A stretch of DNA of 64,000 nucleotides, from positions 248,001-312,000 of the forward strand of contig OZ246890.1 of assembly GCA_965231815.1 (NCBI GenBank), written 5' to 3'. Position 1 is the first letter of the stretch, and every line of letters begins with the position of its first letter. Positions 35,966 through 44,969 of the stretch are shown piece by piece. Both the position numbers and the translations under genes were made by a program. Below the pieces are notes generated by a model. It was not told the origin of the DNA. It worked only from the letters and a program-made list of their open reading frames with translations, and did no database searches. This stretch comes from JAPPFW01 sp965231815 (GTDB lineage: Bacteria > Actinomycetota > Acidimicrobiia > Spongiisociales > Spongiisociaceae).

Positions 35966-36584
35966 GATCAAAGCCGTCATCTGGGACATGGGGGGCATCC
36001 TGTACCCCACCCCTTTCGAGCTGGTGGATCTGGTGGAACGAGCCAAGGGTTGGCCGCCCGGCATCCTACCCAGAGGACCCTTCTCGGATTCCGGCGACCC
36101 CGACTATGGCAAGTGCTCGACCGGAGACATGACCGAAAGCGAGTACTGGAGGCGATACCAGAAGGCCGCCGGCGCCCGCGGGTATCCGATCGACCTGAAG
36201 AGAGAGATCGACTGGACCGGTACCGAACGCCCGGAGGTGATGGCCACAATCGAGGCGCTAAGGCCGCGGTTCCGCCAGGCCACCCTCTCCAACGACTCGA
36301 GCGAATGGTTGGGATACGGATGGTGGACCTCGTGGCCCTACGCCCACCTCTTCGAACAGGTTATCGACGTTATAACGCTCGGAGTACGCAAACCACATCC
36401 CCTCACCTACACGACCACCGCCGAGCGTCTAGAGCTCGACGTCGCGCAGTGCCTGTTCGTAGACGACATGGAGGTCAACATTGAAGGCGCCGAAGCTGTC
36501 GGCATGCTCGGCTTCTCCTTCGACCACACCCGAATCGCCACCAGCTGCGACCGGCTGCTCAAGTTACTCCACCCCCATCAATAG
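35952..36584 (+). CDS. HAD-superfamily hydrolase
   Basis: A 210-residue phosphatase-like protein. Motif I is DMGGIL (first catalytic Asp, with Gly at the usual second-Asp position, as in some members such as epoxide-hydrolase or YihX-like forms), motif II LSND, and motif IV 'LFVDDMEVNIEGAEAVGM'. I chose GTG 35952, inside the end of the Rieske gene. It is related to the HAD encoded at 52672-53349 and to the fragment at 40008-40085. The missing second acidic residue of motif I leaves phosphatase activity uncertain. Confidence 0.82.
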   Translation: MTTAEIKAVIWDMGGILYPTPFELVDLVERAKGWPPGILPRGPFSDSGDPDYGKCSTGDMTESEYWRRYQKAAGARGYPIDLKREIDWTGTERPEVMATIEALRPRFRQATLSNDSSEWLGYGWWTSWPYAHLFEQVIDVITLGVRKPHPLTYTTTAERLELDVAQCLFVDDMEVNIEGAEAVGMLGFSFDHTRIATSCDRLLKLLHPHQ

Positions 36585-36723
36585 GACTGCAAGGCCGGCT
36601 CCTCACGAGATCCGGCCACACCTGCCATGGGCGCTGTTCAGCAAATCGGTACCGGGTAGCGAGACATCGCGTTGGTAGCCTGAGACAAGAGGAATCCGGG
36701 AACGTCTATAGAGTGGAGTGGCC

Positions 36724-37920
36724 ATGGTAGGAAAGCGGTTCATCCAAACCATTCGCCTGCAAGACGTCCTCTCGTACGGCCCTGACGCCGTTGAACTGGC
36801 CTTGGAGCCGCTGAACGTCCTTATCGGACCGAATGCCTCCGGCAAGTCGAACCTCATCAACATTATGTCGATCCTAAGGGGTGCGCCTCGTAACCTTCCG
36901 GAGGCTATCCGGAGGGGAGGAGGCACGAGCGAGTGGCTCTGGAAGGGACGCGACCGGCTGGCGCCGGCCTCAGTGGACATCACGGTAGAAAACCCGAGTG
37001 GGATCATGCCCCTCAGGTATCAACTCTCGTTTACGGAGAAGCGAAACCGGTTCGAACTCCGGGACGAGGTACTTGAGAACGTAGAGCCACAACAAGGCTA
37101 TAGTCAACCGTTCTTCTATTACAGGTATCAAAACGGCAATCCTGTTGTCAACGTAAGTAGCGCGGACGGCGGAACGAGAGAGCGCTCTCTTCGACAAGAA
37201 CAGGTACACCCTGAAGAGTCAATCCTATCTCAGCGCCGAGATCCGGATTCGTACCCCGAGTTGACTTACTTCGCTAAACAAGTCGAACAAATAGGAATCT
37301 ATCGTGAATGGAATCTAAGACCGGATAGTCCGCTTCGGCTTCCGCAGAACGTGGACCTGCCACAAGATGTGCTGTTGGAGAACGGCGCGAATCTGGGACT
37401 GGTTCTCAACTACCTGATGACTAAACCCGCGGTCAAGTCGACTCTAATGGAACGGATAAGAACCTTCCATCCCCATGTTGACGATATAGTCACTTCGATT
37501 ATCGGTCGGACGGTGGAAGTTTCCTTTCATGAGAAGGGTCTACAACACCCTATACCTGCCGCCAGACTCTCGGATGGCACCCTTCGATACCTTTGCCTGC
37601 TCACCGTACTGTGCCATCCTGAACCACACTTGGTCACCTGTATCGAGGAGCCCGAACTAGGTCTTCACCCCGACATCCTTCCCGAGGTTGCAGACCTGTT
37701 GATCGATGCTTCATCGCGTACACAGCTAATCGTCACCACGCACTCAGACGTTCTCGTAGATGCCCTGACCGAGGTACCGGAATCTGTGATCATCTGCGAA
37801 AAACAGGGCCCATCGACACATCTTCGGCGATTGGATCGCCAAACTCTCGAACCATGGCTCGAGAGGTACCGACTCGGGGAACTTTGGTCGAGTGGAGACA
37901 TTGGAGGAAACAGATGGTGA
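36724..37920 (+). CDS. ABC-type AAA ATPase (OLD/RecF-like)
   Basis: A 398-residue single-domain ATPase. Walker A is GPNASGKSN (about residues 35-43), the ABC signature is LSDGTLRYL, Walker B is 'CIEEPELGLHPDIL' and the H-loop is 'TTHSDVLVDAL', so all nucleotide-binding motifs are intact. This is the AAA_21-type ATPase found in OLD, RloA, PARIS and other defence systems. No nuclease domain is fused; the next gene, overlapping by seven bases, encodes a DUF4276 protein that may supply it. The ATG at 36724 follows GGAG; GTG 36718 is an alternative. Its middle is visibly more AT-rich than flanking genes, hinting at transfer. Confidence 0.88.
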   Translation: MVGKRFIQTIRLQDVLSYGPDAVELALEPLNVLIGPNASGKSNLINIMSILRGAPRNLPEAIRRGGGTSEWLWKGRDRLAPASVDITVENPSGIMPLRYQLSFTEKRNRFELRDEVLENVEPQQGYSQPFFYYRYQNGNPVVNVSSADGGTRERSLRQEQVHPEESILSQRRDPDSYPELTYFAKQVEQIGIYREWNLRPDSPLRLPQNVDLPQDVLLENGANLGLVLNYLMTKPAVKSTLMERIRTFHPHVDDIVTSIIGRTVEVSFHEKGLQHPIPAARLSDGTLRYLCLLTVLCHPEPHLVTCIEEPELGLHPDILPEVADLLIDASSRTQLIVTTHSDVLVDALTEVPESVIICEKQGPSTHLRRLDRQTLEPWLERYRLGELWSSGDIGGNRW

Positions 37921-38513
37921 ACCTCACGCTCTACGTCGAGGGAGGGGGTGATAGAAGGGAGCAGAAAGCTCGGCTACGGAGAGGATTATCAAGTTTTCTC
38001 AAGCGAGCGAGCTTGCAGGGACGGATGCCCCGTATCGTTGCCTCTGGTGGCCGAGACGTAGCCTACGACAAGTTTCGGAGGGCACATGCCGATAATGCCC
38101 TGGCTGCGGTGCTACTAGTGGATGCGGAAGGACCGGTGAAAGTCGATTCAAGTTGGCGCCATCTTCAAGAGCGTGATGGGTGGCAGCGTCCTACTGGAGC
38201 GACCGACGAGCAGTGCCATCTAATGGTCCAGGTCATGGAGTCCTGGTTCCTGGCCGACCGCGAGGCGATTGCCCGATTCTACGGTCCCGACTTCCGACCG
38301 GGATCCATACCACAATGGCCCGACATCGAACGGGTACCAAAACGGGATGTCTACAAGAAACTCAGCGAGTCTACTCGCGGCGTGACCAGGGGTGGTTATC
38401 AGAAAGGTCGGCACAGCTTCAAGATTCTCGAAGGGCTGGACCCGAATAAGGTGGCGGACGCCTCGCCGCATGCCAAGCGCTTTATAGACAGCCTCAAGAA
38501 GCTGAGTTCGTAG
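37914..38513 (+). CDS. DUF4276 family protein (putative TOPRIM-like effector)
   Basis: A 199-residue DUF4276 protein. It begins 'LTLYVEGGGDRREQKA', a TOPRIM-like acidic motif, followed by 'AVLLVDAEG' (second acidic motif) and the family hallmark 'MVQVMESWFLADREAI'. Near the C-terminus is 'FKILEGLDPNKV'. The family is uncharacterised but commonly encoded beside AAA ATPases. The ATG at 37914 overlaps the ATPase stop, indicating translational coupling and an expected complex. An upstream in-frame start at 37854 is the shadow of the ATPase gene. Confidence 0.82.
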   Translation: MVNLTLYVEGGGDRREQKARLRRGLSSFLKRASLQGRMPRIVASGGRDVAYDKFRRAHADNALAAVLLVDAEGPVKVDSSWRHLQERDGWQRPTGATDEQCHLMVQVMESWFLADREAIARFYGPDFRPGSIPQWPDIERVPKRDVYKKLSESTRGVTRGGYQKGRHSFKILEGLDPNKVADASPHAKRFIDSLKKLSS

Positions 38514-38560
38514 CGCCGGTGAGAACCAACCCCCCGGCCGCGGGGACGGGGACCATCACC

Positions 38561-38602
38561 TGCTCGCCTCGCTTCTGGTGCTACGACGCAACCACCGGTG
38601 AC
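38561..38602 (+). pseudogene. Rieske gene fragment
   Basis: This 42-base stretch matches 35771-35812 inside the intact Rieske gene with eight mismatches, including 19 identical bases in a row (38580-38598 against 35790-35808). It encodes 'CSPRFWCYDATTGD' in place of 'CPLHFWRYDATTGA', so the cluster histidine is lost. It is a decayed remnant of a second Rieske gene in the same orientation. Confidence 0.75.
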
Positions 38603-38605
38603 CGC

Positions 38606-39153
38606 TCAGGAAGGCCGATGCCGCAGCATCCGGAAGCGGGTGGAACGGAAAGGTTCGAGGTCGATCGTGGTCTCCTCTCCATTGATAAGCTGCCCGATCA
38701 ACTCCCCGGTTACGGCGCCGAGGGGTGAGCCCCACATGACCGTGGCCATAGGCCAGATAAACGTTCTCCTGCCTCGGAGAGCGGCCGATTACCGGTAGCG
38801 AATCCGGGTGGGAGTGACGGAAGCCCATCCACCTCTCAGCTCCGTGGGTGTTCAACCCGGGGAACAGGTTCCCGGCAACCTCGATCAGGGCGTCGGCGCG
38901 GACGTGGTTGGGGGGTGCCCGCAGACCGGCGAGTTCGTCGGTTCCGGCCAGCAGTATCCCACCCGGGACCGGGGTAATCGCGAGGCGGTGGTCCATATAG
39001 ATCAGGGGACCTTCGAGATCGATACCGGCATCGGGAATCCGCACCCCGTAGCCGCGCTCGGTGTCAAGGGCGGTATCGAAGCCGAGGGCACGCACCAACG
39101 GACGAGACCAGGCACCCGCAGCTATGACCACACGCGATGCCCCGATCCGGCTC
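38606..39153 (-). pseudogene. FAD-dependent D-amino-acid dehydrogenase-like gene, truncated and frameshifted
   Basis: The minus strand encodes the C-terminal part of a DadA-type oxidoreductase: 'VVIAAGAWSRPLV', 'ERGYGV', 'LLAGTDELAGL', 'RWMGFRHSHPDSLPVIG' and 'YLAYGHGHVGLT'. Directly after this a one-base insertion in a run of four C/G breaks the frame; skipping it restores 'LGAVTGELIGQLINGE...' to a TGA at 38606-38608. The N-terminal FAD-binding half is missing, with a stop codon at 39154-39156. It is a pseudogene. Confidence 0.8.
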
Positions 39154-39202
39154 TAGACTATCCCCCACTAACGAGCGTCTAGACATCTTTACCATGGCTC
39201 GG

Positions 39203-39208
39203 TACATT
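39203..39208 (+). promoter_or_regulatory. -10 box of a leaderless-type promoter
   Basis: TACATT ends seven bases before the ATG at 39216, and no ribosome binding site is present. Confidence 0.4.
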
Positions 39209-39215
39209 GTCGTGC

Positions 39216-39590
39216 ATGGACACCGCAGTTATCGCTGAATCGTCGGATGAGGGCATCGCCGGACCTCCCCGAATGCCCGACGCCGCAGGTGGCGACGAGG
39301 AGGGGAATAAGACAGATCGGGCGGAGCATCGGCCTGCCGACTTAGCAGAGCCTTCAGGTCTCGTAGCGATCCAGATCATCAGCATGGGCGGCCCTTCGGA
39401 TCCCGTGCTGGCCGACCTCATGGAAAAAGCATTCGAGGAGGCTGAGCGGAGGGACCGCCTCCGCTACGGTCCGGAGTGGCAACGTGAAGCGGCGGAGGGC
39501 TTCCGTAGGCTGATGGAGGAGTGGCAGGCGGAGAACGGGGCTTTCACCGAGGAGCAGATCCGGCGGGGCCGCGCCATCCTTGGTAGGTAG
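39216..39590 (+). CDS. Putative antitoxin of a PIN-toxin pair
   Basis: A 124-residue acidic protein with no recognised domain. The first half is low in structure and rich in Asp, Glu, Gly and Pro; the second half is a likely helical segment ('ADLMEKAFEEAERRDRL', 'FRRLMEEWQAENG'). A PIN-type toxin frame begins three bases after its stop, the usual antitoxin-toxin order, so an antitoxin role is inferred from position. ATG 39216 follows a TACATT box; TTG 39207 is a less likely start. Confidence 0.5.
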   Translation: MDTAVIAESSDEGIAGPPRMPDAAGGDEEGNKTDRAEHRPADLAEPSGLVAIQIISMGGPSDPVLADLMEKAFEEAERRDRLRYGPEWQREAAEGFRRLMEEWQAENGAFTEEQIRRGRAILGR

Positions 39591-39593
39591 ACC

Positions 39594-39989
39594 GTGACCC
39601 TCGTGCTCGATGCCGGTGCCCTGATCCAAGTGGATCGCGGCAACGAAGAAGTCCTGTCCGCTCTCAAGGCCGCTTTCGACAATGGCGAAGCCGTTCACGT
39701 TCCCGTCGGCGTGATCGGCCAGGCTTGAAGAACCCGGACCGACAAGCCCTGCTATCGCGAACGCTCAAGCGATGCAAAGAGGTGGACCTCGACGGAGCGA
39801 TAGCTCGCGCCGGCGGCCAACTATGTGGCCGGGCGGCCACGAGCGATGTGATCCGATGCGTCTGTTGCGCTCGCGGTGGCGCACGCTCGGCGCTCAGACG
39901 GAGAGGTCACGTTGCTGACATCCGACTCCGAAGACTTGGGGATACTGCTCTCGGTGCTGGACGCACGAGCCCGAGTCATCAAAGTGTGA
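39594..39989 (+). pseudogene. PIN-domain toxin with two frameshifts
   Basis: GTG 39594 opens 'VTLVLDAGALIQVDRGNEEVL...VHVPVGVIGQ', a PIN N-terminus with the first catalytic Asp. The frame stops at about 39728. A frameshift there leads to 'KNPDRQALLSRTLKRCKEVDLDGA...CGRAATSDVI', and removing one base near 39850 gives 'DASVALAVAHARRSDGEVTLLTSD...RARVIKV' ending in TGA at 39987-39989. All PIN blocks occur in order, so this was a complete RNase toxin gene now broken at two places. Confidence 0.75.
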
Positions 39990-40007
39990 TCCGGCCCGCG
40001 TTATCCG

Positions 40008-40085
40008 CCCGAAGCCGTCGGCATGCCCGGTTTCTACTTCGACCACACTCATGTCGCCGGTAGCCGCGAAACGCCTTCTTCGACA
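40008..40085 (+). pseudogene. HAD hydrolase gene fragment
   Basis: Bases 40011-40047 match 36492-36528 of the intact HAD gene with four mismatches in 37, encoding 'EAVGMPGFYFDHTHVA' against 'EAVGMLGFSFDHTRIA'. Similarity fades after about 40085. It is on the same strand and downstream of the Rieske fragment, in the same order as the intact Rieske-HAD pair. Confidence 0.75.
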
Positions 40086-40224
40086 CCTCCGAGATACGCT
40101 CGACCACGCGACCGTCTAAGAACCTGACAGGAATCAGTTGGCCATATAATACTGAGGTCCCGGATCGGACCAACCGGTTGTAGGAACTCCAGGGATCTAT
40201 CGCGAGTCGCCAAAGGGGGATAGC

Positions 40225-41820
40225 GTGGCCGAATGGGCCTGGATACTGATCGTCTTCGCCCTGTACTTCGTGATCCTCATGGGTATTGCCCTGCGCCAGT
40301 CCGGTCGCATGGAGAACATGGGTGACTACGTCCTCGGCGGACGGAAAATCGGCGGCTTCACCACCGCGCTCAGCGCGGGCTCATCCGCCGCCAGTGGTTG
40401 GACAATGCTGGTTTTTCCTGGACTGGCTTTTGCCGCGGGTCTCATGCATCTCTGGACTGTGGCCGGGATCATTCTGGGGAATTGGCTCATATGGATCGTT
40501 ATGGCCAAGCGGTTGCGGCGTTATACCATTTCGGTCGGCAACGCACTCACCATCCCGGAGTTCTGGGAGAAACGCTTCGATGACTCCAGGGGCACCCTGC
40601 GTGGCCTAGCCGCCGGGATCAGCCTCTACTTCATCACTCTATACGTCTGCTCCGGTCTGATCTCGGGCGCCAAGCTGCTCGAGGATATCTTCGACCTCGA
40701 CCGCACCGGCGTCGATCACGATATCGGGGTTCTGGTCACCCTGATTGCAGTGATCTCCTATACCTTTATCGGAGGGTTTGTAGCCGTCTCCCGAACCGAT
40801 GTTTTCCAGTCTCTGATAATGCTGGCGGGGGTTGTCATCATCCCGATTACCCTCCTGCTGACTACCGGTAATCCCTTTCAGGACTTTGGATCCGTCGCTC
40901 CCGGGTTCTGGAACCCGTTCACCAATACAGACGGCGAACCGCTGGGGGTGTTGACCTACCTGTCCGCTCTGGGTTGGGGTCTGGGAACCTTTGGGTCTCT
41001 CAGGATTCTGGCGAGGTTCATGGCGATAGTGGACGAACGCCAGATTCCTCGAAGTGCACGCATAGCCGTGAGTTGGATCACCCTGATGTTTTCCTTCGGG
41101 CTGTTGATGGGGCTCGTGGCAGCTCCCGCGCTCGCCTCCCGCGGTGTGGAACTCCCCGATTCCGAGCGGCTCTATCTGGTGGTCTCATCAATCTTCTTCC
41201 ACCCCATTGTGGGCGGGCTGCTCCTGACGGGCGTCGTAGCGGCCGTGATGAGCACCGCCGACTCGCAACTTCTGATGGCCTCCGCTCTAGCGTCAAGAGA
41301 CGTTCCTTGGCTCAAGCGGATCACCGAGCAGCTGCACACCGAGGGGCGGGTGATGATGGGAAGGCTGCTGCTTGTCGCTCTAGGGGTCGGGGCCGCCCTT
41401 ATATCGACCCTTTCTCCGGACTCGGTATTTGCTCTCGTCTCGCTGGCATGGGGCGGGATGGGCGCCGCCTTCGGACCGGTTACCGTCCTGGCGCTGTACT
41501 GGAGACGCTTCAACCTGGCCGGGGCTTTCGCAGGGGTTATAACGGGTACCTTGGTCTCCACTTTCTGGTGGCTTATGGACCTCGGCAATCAGGAGCTGCT
41601 TGACCTGACGGAGGCTCTCGGATTTGCAGGCGCTACCGCCAGCCTCCAAGAGATCGGCGTATGGGAGGTCAACCCGGCCGTGCCCGGCATGACAGCGGCC
41701 ACCGTCCTTGCAGTGGCCGTAACCCTGCTGACCTCACCTCCTTCAGAAGAGATCACAGACCTCTTCGACAAGGTGAACAGCCCGGATTGGGTGGACCCGA
41801 CGCATCAGACGGCGCAATAA
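40225..41820 (+). CDS. Sodium:solute symporter (SSS family, PutP-like)
   Basis: A 531-residue membrane protein with about 13 hydrophobic segments. 'AGSSAASGWTMLVFPGLAFAAG' (adjacent blocks) is the sodium-site region seen in proline symporter PutP, and 'VMSTADSQLLMASALASRD' is the second SSS hallmark. It probably imports proline or a similar amino acid with Na+. The GTG start follows AGGGGGA at good spacing. It stands alone between decayed genes and the restriction island; no clear link to either. Confidence 0.88.
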   Translation: MAEWAWILIVFALYFVILMGIALRQSGRMENMGDYVLGGRKIGGFTTALSAGSSAASGWTMLVFPGLAFAAGLMHLWTVAGIILGNWLIWIVMAKRLRRYTISVGNALTIPEFWEKRFDDSRGTLRGLAAGISLYFITLYVCSGLISGAKLLEDIFDLDRTGVDHDIGVLVTLIAVISYTFIGGFVAVSRTDVFQSLIMLAGVVIIPITLLLTTGNPFQDFGSVAPGFWNPFTNTDGEPLGVLTYLSALGWGLGTFGSLRILARFMAIVDERQIPRSARIAVSWITLMFSFGLLMGLVAAPALASRGVELPDSERLYLVVSSIFFHPIVGGLLLTGVVAAVMSTADSQLLMASALASRDVPWLKRITEQLHTEGRVMMGRLLLVALGVGAALISTLSPDSVFALVSLAWGGMGAAFGPVTVLALYWRRFNLAGAFAGVITGTLVSTFWWLMDLGNQELLDLTEALGFAGATASLQEIGVWEVNPAVPGMTAATVLAVAVTLLTSPPSEEITDLFDKVNSPDWVDPTHQTAQ

Positions 41821-41924
41821 GGATCTGTTGATCCGGAGCTACGGAAACGTTGGCGGAATCCTCCGGACTCGTGGCCTGGTCGCGTAGCGACACCTGTCAC
41901 ATGCCATCATTACGATTGCCTGCA

Positions 41925-44900
41925 ATGAGTAGTGACTTCTTCAAAGCGCCGATCCTCAACTCGCCCTACGAGTACCCGGCCCGGCATTGGGAACTGGATG
42001 AGTCGGAACAACCGACCCGGAACATCATTGAGAGTAGGAGACCTGCCGAGTTCATAACCCCGATCCCCATGCCCAAGAAACAGAAGGGCTCGGCCAAGCA
42101 AGCCACCCTCCTCCTCGATGAGGGCAAGGGACTGTCGACCGAACAGCAACAGTACGACCCAACCTCGATTATCAACGGAGTTCGCCGCGAAGTGGATCAG
42201 TGGCGTGCCATACCCGACCCGACTCAGTGGAGGGTAACCCCGGAGACCACCCGCCTGCTCCAGCACTGGCGCCATCACCGATTTGCGAGTATTCGGCCTT
42301 TCTTCTGCCAACTCGAAGCAGTGGAGACCGCCATCTGGCTCACCGAGGTGGCACCGCGTGCGGGTCGGGTCGGCAAGGACTTCATCAACCATCTGCAGAA
42401 CGCCAACAGCGACGCCAACTCGGATCTTCCCCGGCTTGCTCTCAAGATGGCAACCGGCGCCGGTAAGACCACCGTGATGGCGATGTTGATCGCATGGCAG
42501 ACAATCAACGCGGTTCGGAGGCCACAGAGCCGCAAGTTCAGCCGCGGTTTCCTGGTCGTCACCCCCGGCATCACGATCAAGGATCGGCTCCGAGTGCTCC
42601 AGCCGAACGATCCGGACAGCTACTACCGGAGCCGTGAGTTGATCCCCACAGATCTTCTGATCGATCTCGAAAAGGCCAGAATCGTCATAACCAACTACCA
42701 CGCCTTCAAACTGCGGGAACGTTTGAAGCTGACCAAAGGCACCCGTACGCTGCTCCAAGGACGAGGCGAGGAACTCAGTACTCTCGAATCCGAAGGGCAG
42801 ATGCTGCAGCGGGTCATGCCCGAACTTCTTGGAATGAAGAGCGTCCTAGTTATGAACGACGAGGCGCACCACTGCTACCGCGAGAAACCTGGAGCGAAGG
42901 AAGAGTCCAAGCCCACCATAGACGAGCGCGAAGAAGTCAAGAGCAACACCGATGCCGCGCGGCTGTGGATCTCGGGCCTCGAAGCAGTCGCCGGTAAGCT
43001 ACACATCAACCGCGTGATGGACCTCTCCGCAACGCCCTTCTTCCTACGGGGATCAGGCTACGCGGAAGGCACCTTGTTCCCTTGGACAATGAGCGACTTC
43101 TCGTTGATGGATGCGATAGAAAGCGGCATTGTCAAGCTTCCCCGCGTACCTGTCGCCGACAACATCCCCGGCGGCGAGATGCCGAAGTTCCGCAACCTGT
43201 GGACCCACATCCGTGCAGACATGCCCAAGAAAGGGCGGGGCAAGGCCAAAGATCTCGACCCTCTGAGCATCCCTGTGGAACTCCAGACCGCACTCGAGGC
43301 CCTGTACGGACATTACGCCAAGACCTTCGACCTCTGGGACCAGGCCGGAATCGACGTGCCACCGTGCTTCATCGTGGTCTGCAACAACACGGCCACATCG
43401 AAACTCGTATACGACTACATCTCCGGCTTCGAACGAGACGATGGGGAGGGACCGGCGCGGCTCGAGAACGGACGACTCAAACTGTTCCGCAACTTCGACG
43501 AGCACGGCAACCGACTACCCAGGCCCCGTACCCTGCTGATCGACAGCAGGCAACTCGAGTCTGGCGATGCGCTCGCCCGCGGTTTCCGCAAGATGGCCAA
43601 ACCCGAGATCGAGCGCTTCCGCCGCGAGATCATCGAGCGGACCGGAGACCGCCACCAAGCCGAGAACCTCAGCGACCAGGATCTCCTTCGCGAAGTCATG
43701 AACACTGTGGGCAAGTCCGGTCGTCTGGGCGATTCGATTCGTTGCGTCGTCTCGGTCTCGATGCTGACGGAAGGCTGGGATGCCAACACTGTTACCCATG
43801 TCCTCGGCATTCGGGCCTTCGGTACACAATTGCTGTGCGAGCAGGTGGTAGGCCGGGCCCTCCGCCGCCAATCCTACGACCTGAACGAGGAGGATCGCTT
43901 CAACGTCGAGTACGCCGACGTGCTCGGCATCCCCTTCGACTTCACGGCCAAACCGATAGTCGCCCCTCCCCAGCAGCCCAGCAAGACCATCCACGTGAGG
44001 GCCGTCAGCCCGGACCGAGACGGGCGCGAGATCCGCTTCCCGCGCGTGGCCGGCTATCGAGCAGAGCTACCTGAAGATCGTCTCGTAGCCGACTTTAACG
44101 AAGACTCGACCCTCGTACTCACGCCTGCTCTGGTCGGCCCGTCGATCACACGCAACGAGGGAATCATCGGAGAAGGGGTTGATCTGAACCTGCAGCACCT
44201 TAAAGATGTACGCCCGGCGACGGTGCTCTACCACTTGACGAAGTGGCTGCTGGAGTCCAAGTACCGGGACGGGAACGGTGATCCCAAGCTTCACCTGTTC
44301 GGCAAACTCAAGCGGATCGCCCGGCAATGGTTGGACAACCACCTGGTCTGCAAGGGTGGTACCTACCCTGCGCAGTTGCTGTACCTCGAACTCGGCGATA
44401 TAGCTTGCGAGCGGATCGCCTCCGCCATCACGCGTGCGGGGATGGAGGACAACCGACCGATCAAAGCGATACTCGATCCCTACAACCCCGTTGGATCCAC
44501 GCGACATGTCTCCTTCAACACGTCGAAGAAGACCCGTTGGAAAACAGATCCCGGCCGGTGCCACATCAATTGGGTGATCTGCGACGGGGACTGGGAGGCT
44601 GAATTCTGCCGGGTCGCCGAGGCACACTCCCGCGTGCGCTCCTATGTCAAGAACCAAGGCCTCGGTCTGGAAGTCCCCTATCGCTTCGGGTCCACGTCCC
44701 GAACCTACTTTCCCGACTTCGTCGTCCTGGTAGACGACGGGCGAGGAGACGACGATCTCCTGCATGTGGTGGTCGAGATCAAGGGCTACAGGGGTGAGGA
44801 CGCCAAGGTCAAGAAGTCGACCATGGATACCTACTGGATCCCCGGCGTGAACCATCTCGGCGCCTTCGGGCGATGGGCCTTCGCCGAGTTCACCGACGTA

Positions 44901-44969
44901 TGGCAGATCGAGTCCGAGTTCGAGGAGCGGATTGACAGCTTTCTACTTGAGGATGCTCACCATGCTTGA
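41925..44969 (+). CDS. Type III-like restriction subunit: DEAD/DEAH helicase with PD-(D/E)XK nuclease
   Basis: A 1014-residue protein. It starts 'FFKAPILNSPYEYPARHWELD', the N-terminus of the BPTD_3080-type restriction endonucleases, followed by Walker A 'MATGAGKTTVM' (about residue 175), DEAH box 'NDEAHH' (about 312), helicase motif III 'DLSATPFF' and motif VI region 'EQVVGRALRRQ'. Near the C-terminus 'YFPDFVVLVDDG...VVEIKGYR' (about 927-953) is a PD-(D/E)XK nuclease core. It should translocate on and cleave unmodified DNA; the cognate methyltransferase is at 45596. I chose ATG 41925 because it gives the family N-terminus; 41850 and 41901 are weaker. Its stop overlaps the DUF1828 gene. Confidence 0.88.
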   Translation: MSSDFFKAPILNSPYEYPARHWELDESEQPTRNIIESRRPAEFITPIPMPKKQKGSAKQATLLLDEGKGLSTEQQQYDPTSIINGVRREVDQWRAIPDPTQWRVTPETTRLLQHWRHHRFASIRPFFCQLEAVETAIWLTEVAPRAGRVGKDFINHLQNANSDANSDLPRLALKMATGAGKTTVMAMLIAWQTINAVRRPQSRKFSRGFLVVTPGITIKDRLRVLQPNDPDSYYRSRELIPTDLLIDLEKARIVITNYHAFKLRERLKLTKGTRTLLQGRGEELSTLESEGQMLQRVMPELLGMKSVLVMNDEAHHCYREKPGAKEESKPTIDEREEVKSNTDAARLWISGLEAVAGKLHINRVMDLSATPFFLRGSGYAEGTLFPWTMSDFSLMDAIESGIVKLPRVPVADNIPGGEMPKFRNLWTHIRADMPKKGRGKAKDLDPLSIPVELQTALEALYGHYAKTFDLWDQAGIDVPPCFIVVCNNTATSKLVYDYISGFERDDGEGPARLENGRLKLFRNFDEHGNRLPRPRTLLIDSRQLESGDALARGFRKMAKPEIERFRREIIERTGDRHQAENLSDQDLLREVMNTVGKSGRLGDSIRCVVSVSMLTEGWDANTVTHVLGIRAFGTQLLCEQVVGRALRRQSYDLNEEDRFNVEYADVLGIPFDFTAKPIVAPPQQPSKTIHVRAVSPDRDGREIRFPRVAGYRAELPEDRLVADFNEDSTLVLTPALVGPSITRNEGIIGEGVDLNLQHLKDVRPATVLYHLTKWLLESKYRDGNGDPKLHLFGKLKRIARQWLDNHLVCKGGTYPAQLLYLELGDIACERIASAITRAGMEDNRPIKAILDPYNPVGSTRHVSFNTSKKTRWKTDPGRCHINWVICDGDWEAEFCRVAEAHSRVRSYVKNQGLGLEVPYRFGSTSRTYFPDFVVLVDDGRGDDDLLHVVVEIKGYRGEDAKVKKSTMDTYWIPGVNHLGAFGRWAFAEFTDVWQIESEFEERIDSFLLEDAHHA

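Noticed and set aside
41821..41835. GGATC-TGTT-GATCC inverted repeat after the symporter
   Set aside because: Short stem without T-tract; likely chance.
43082..44074. Long plus-strand frame within the restriction gene
   Set aside because: Out-of-frame shadow with Arg/Pro-rich sequence and no similarity.
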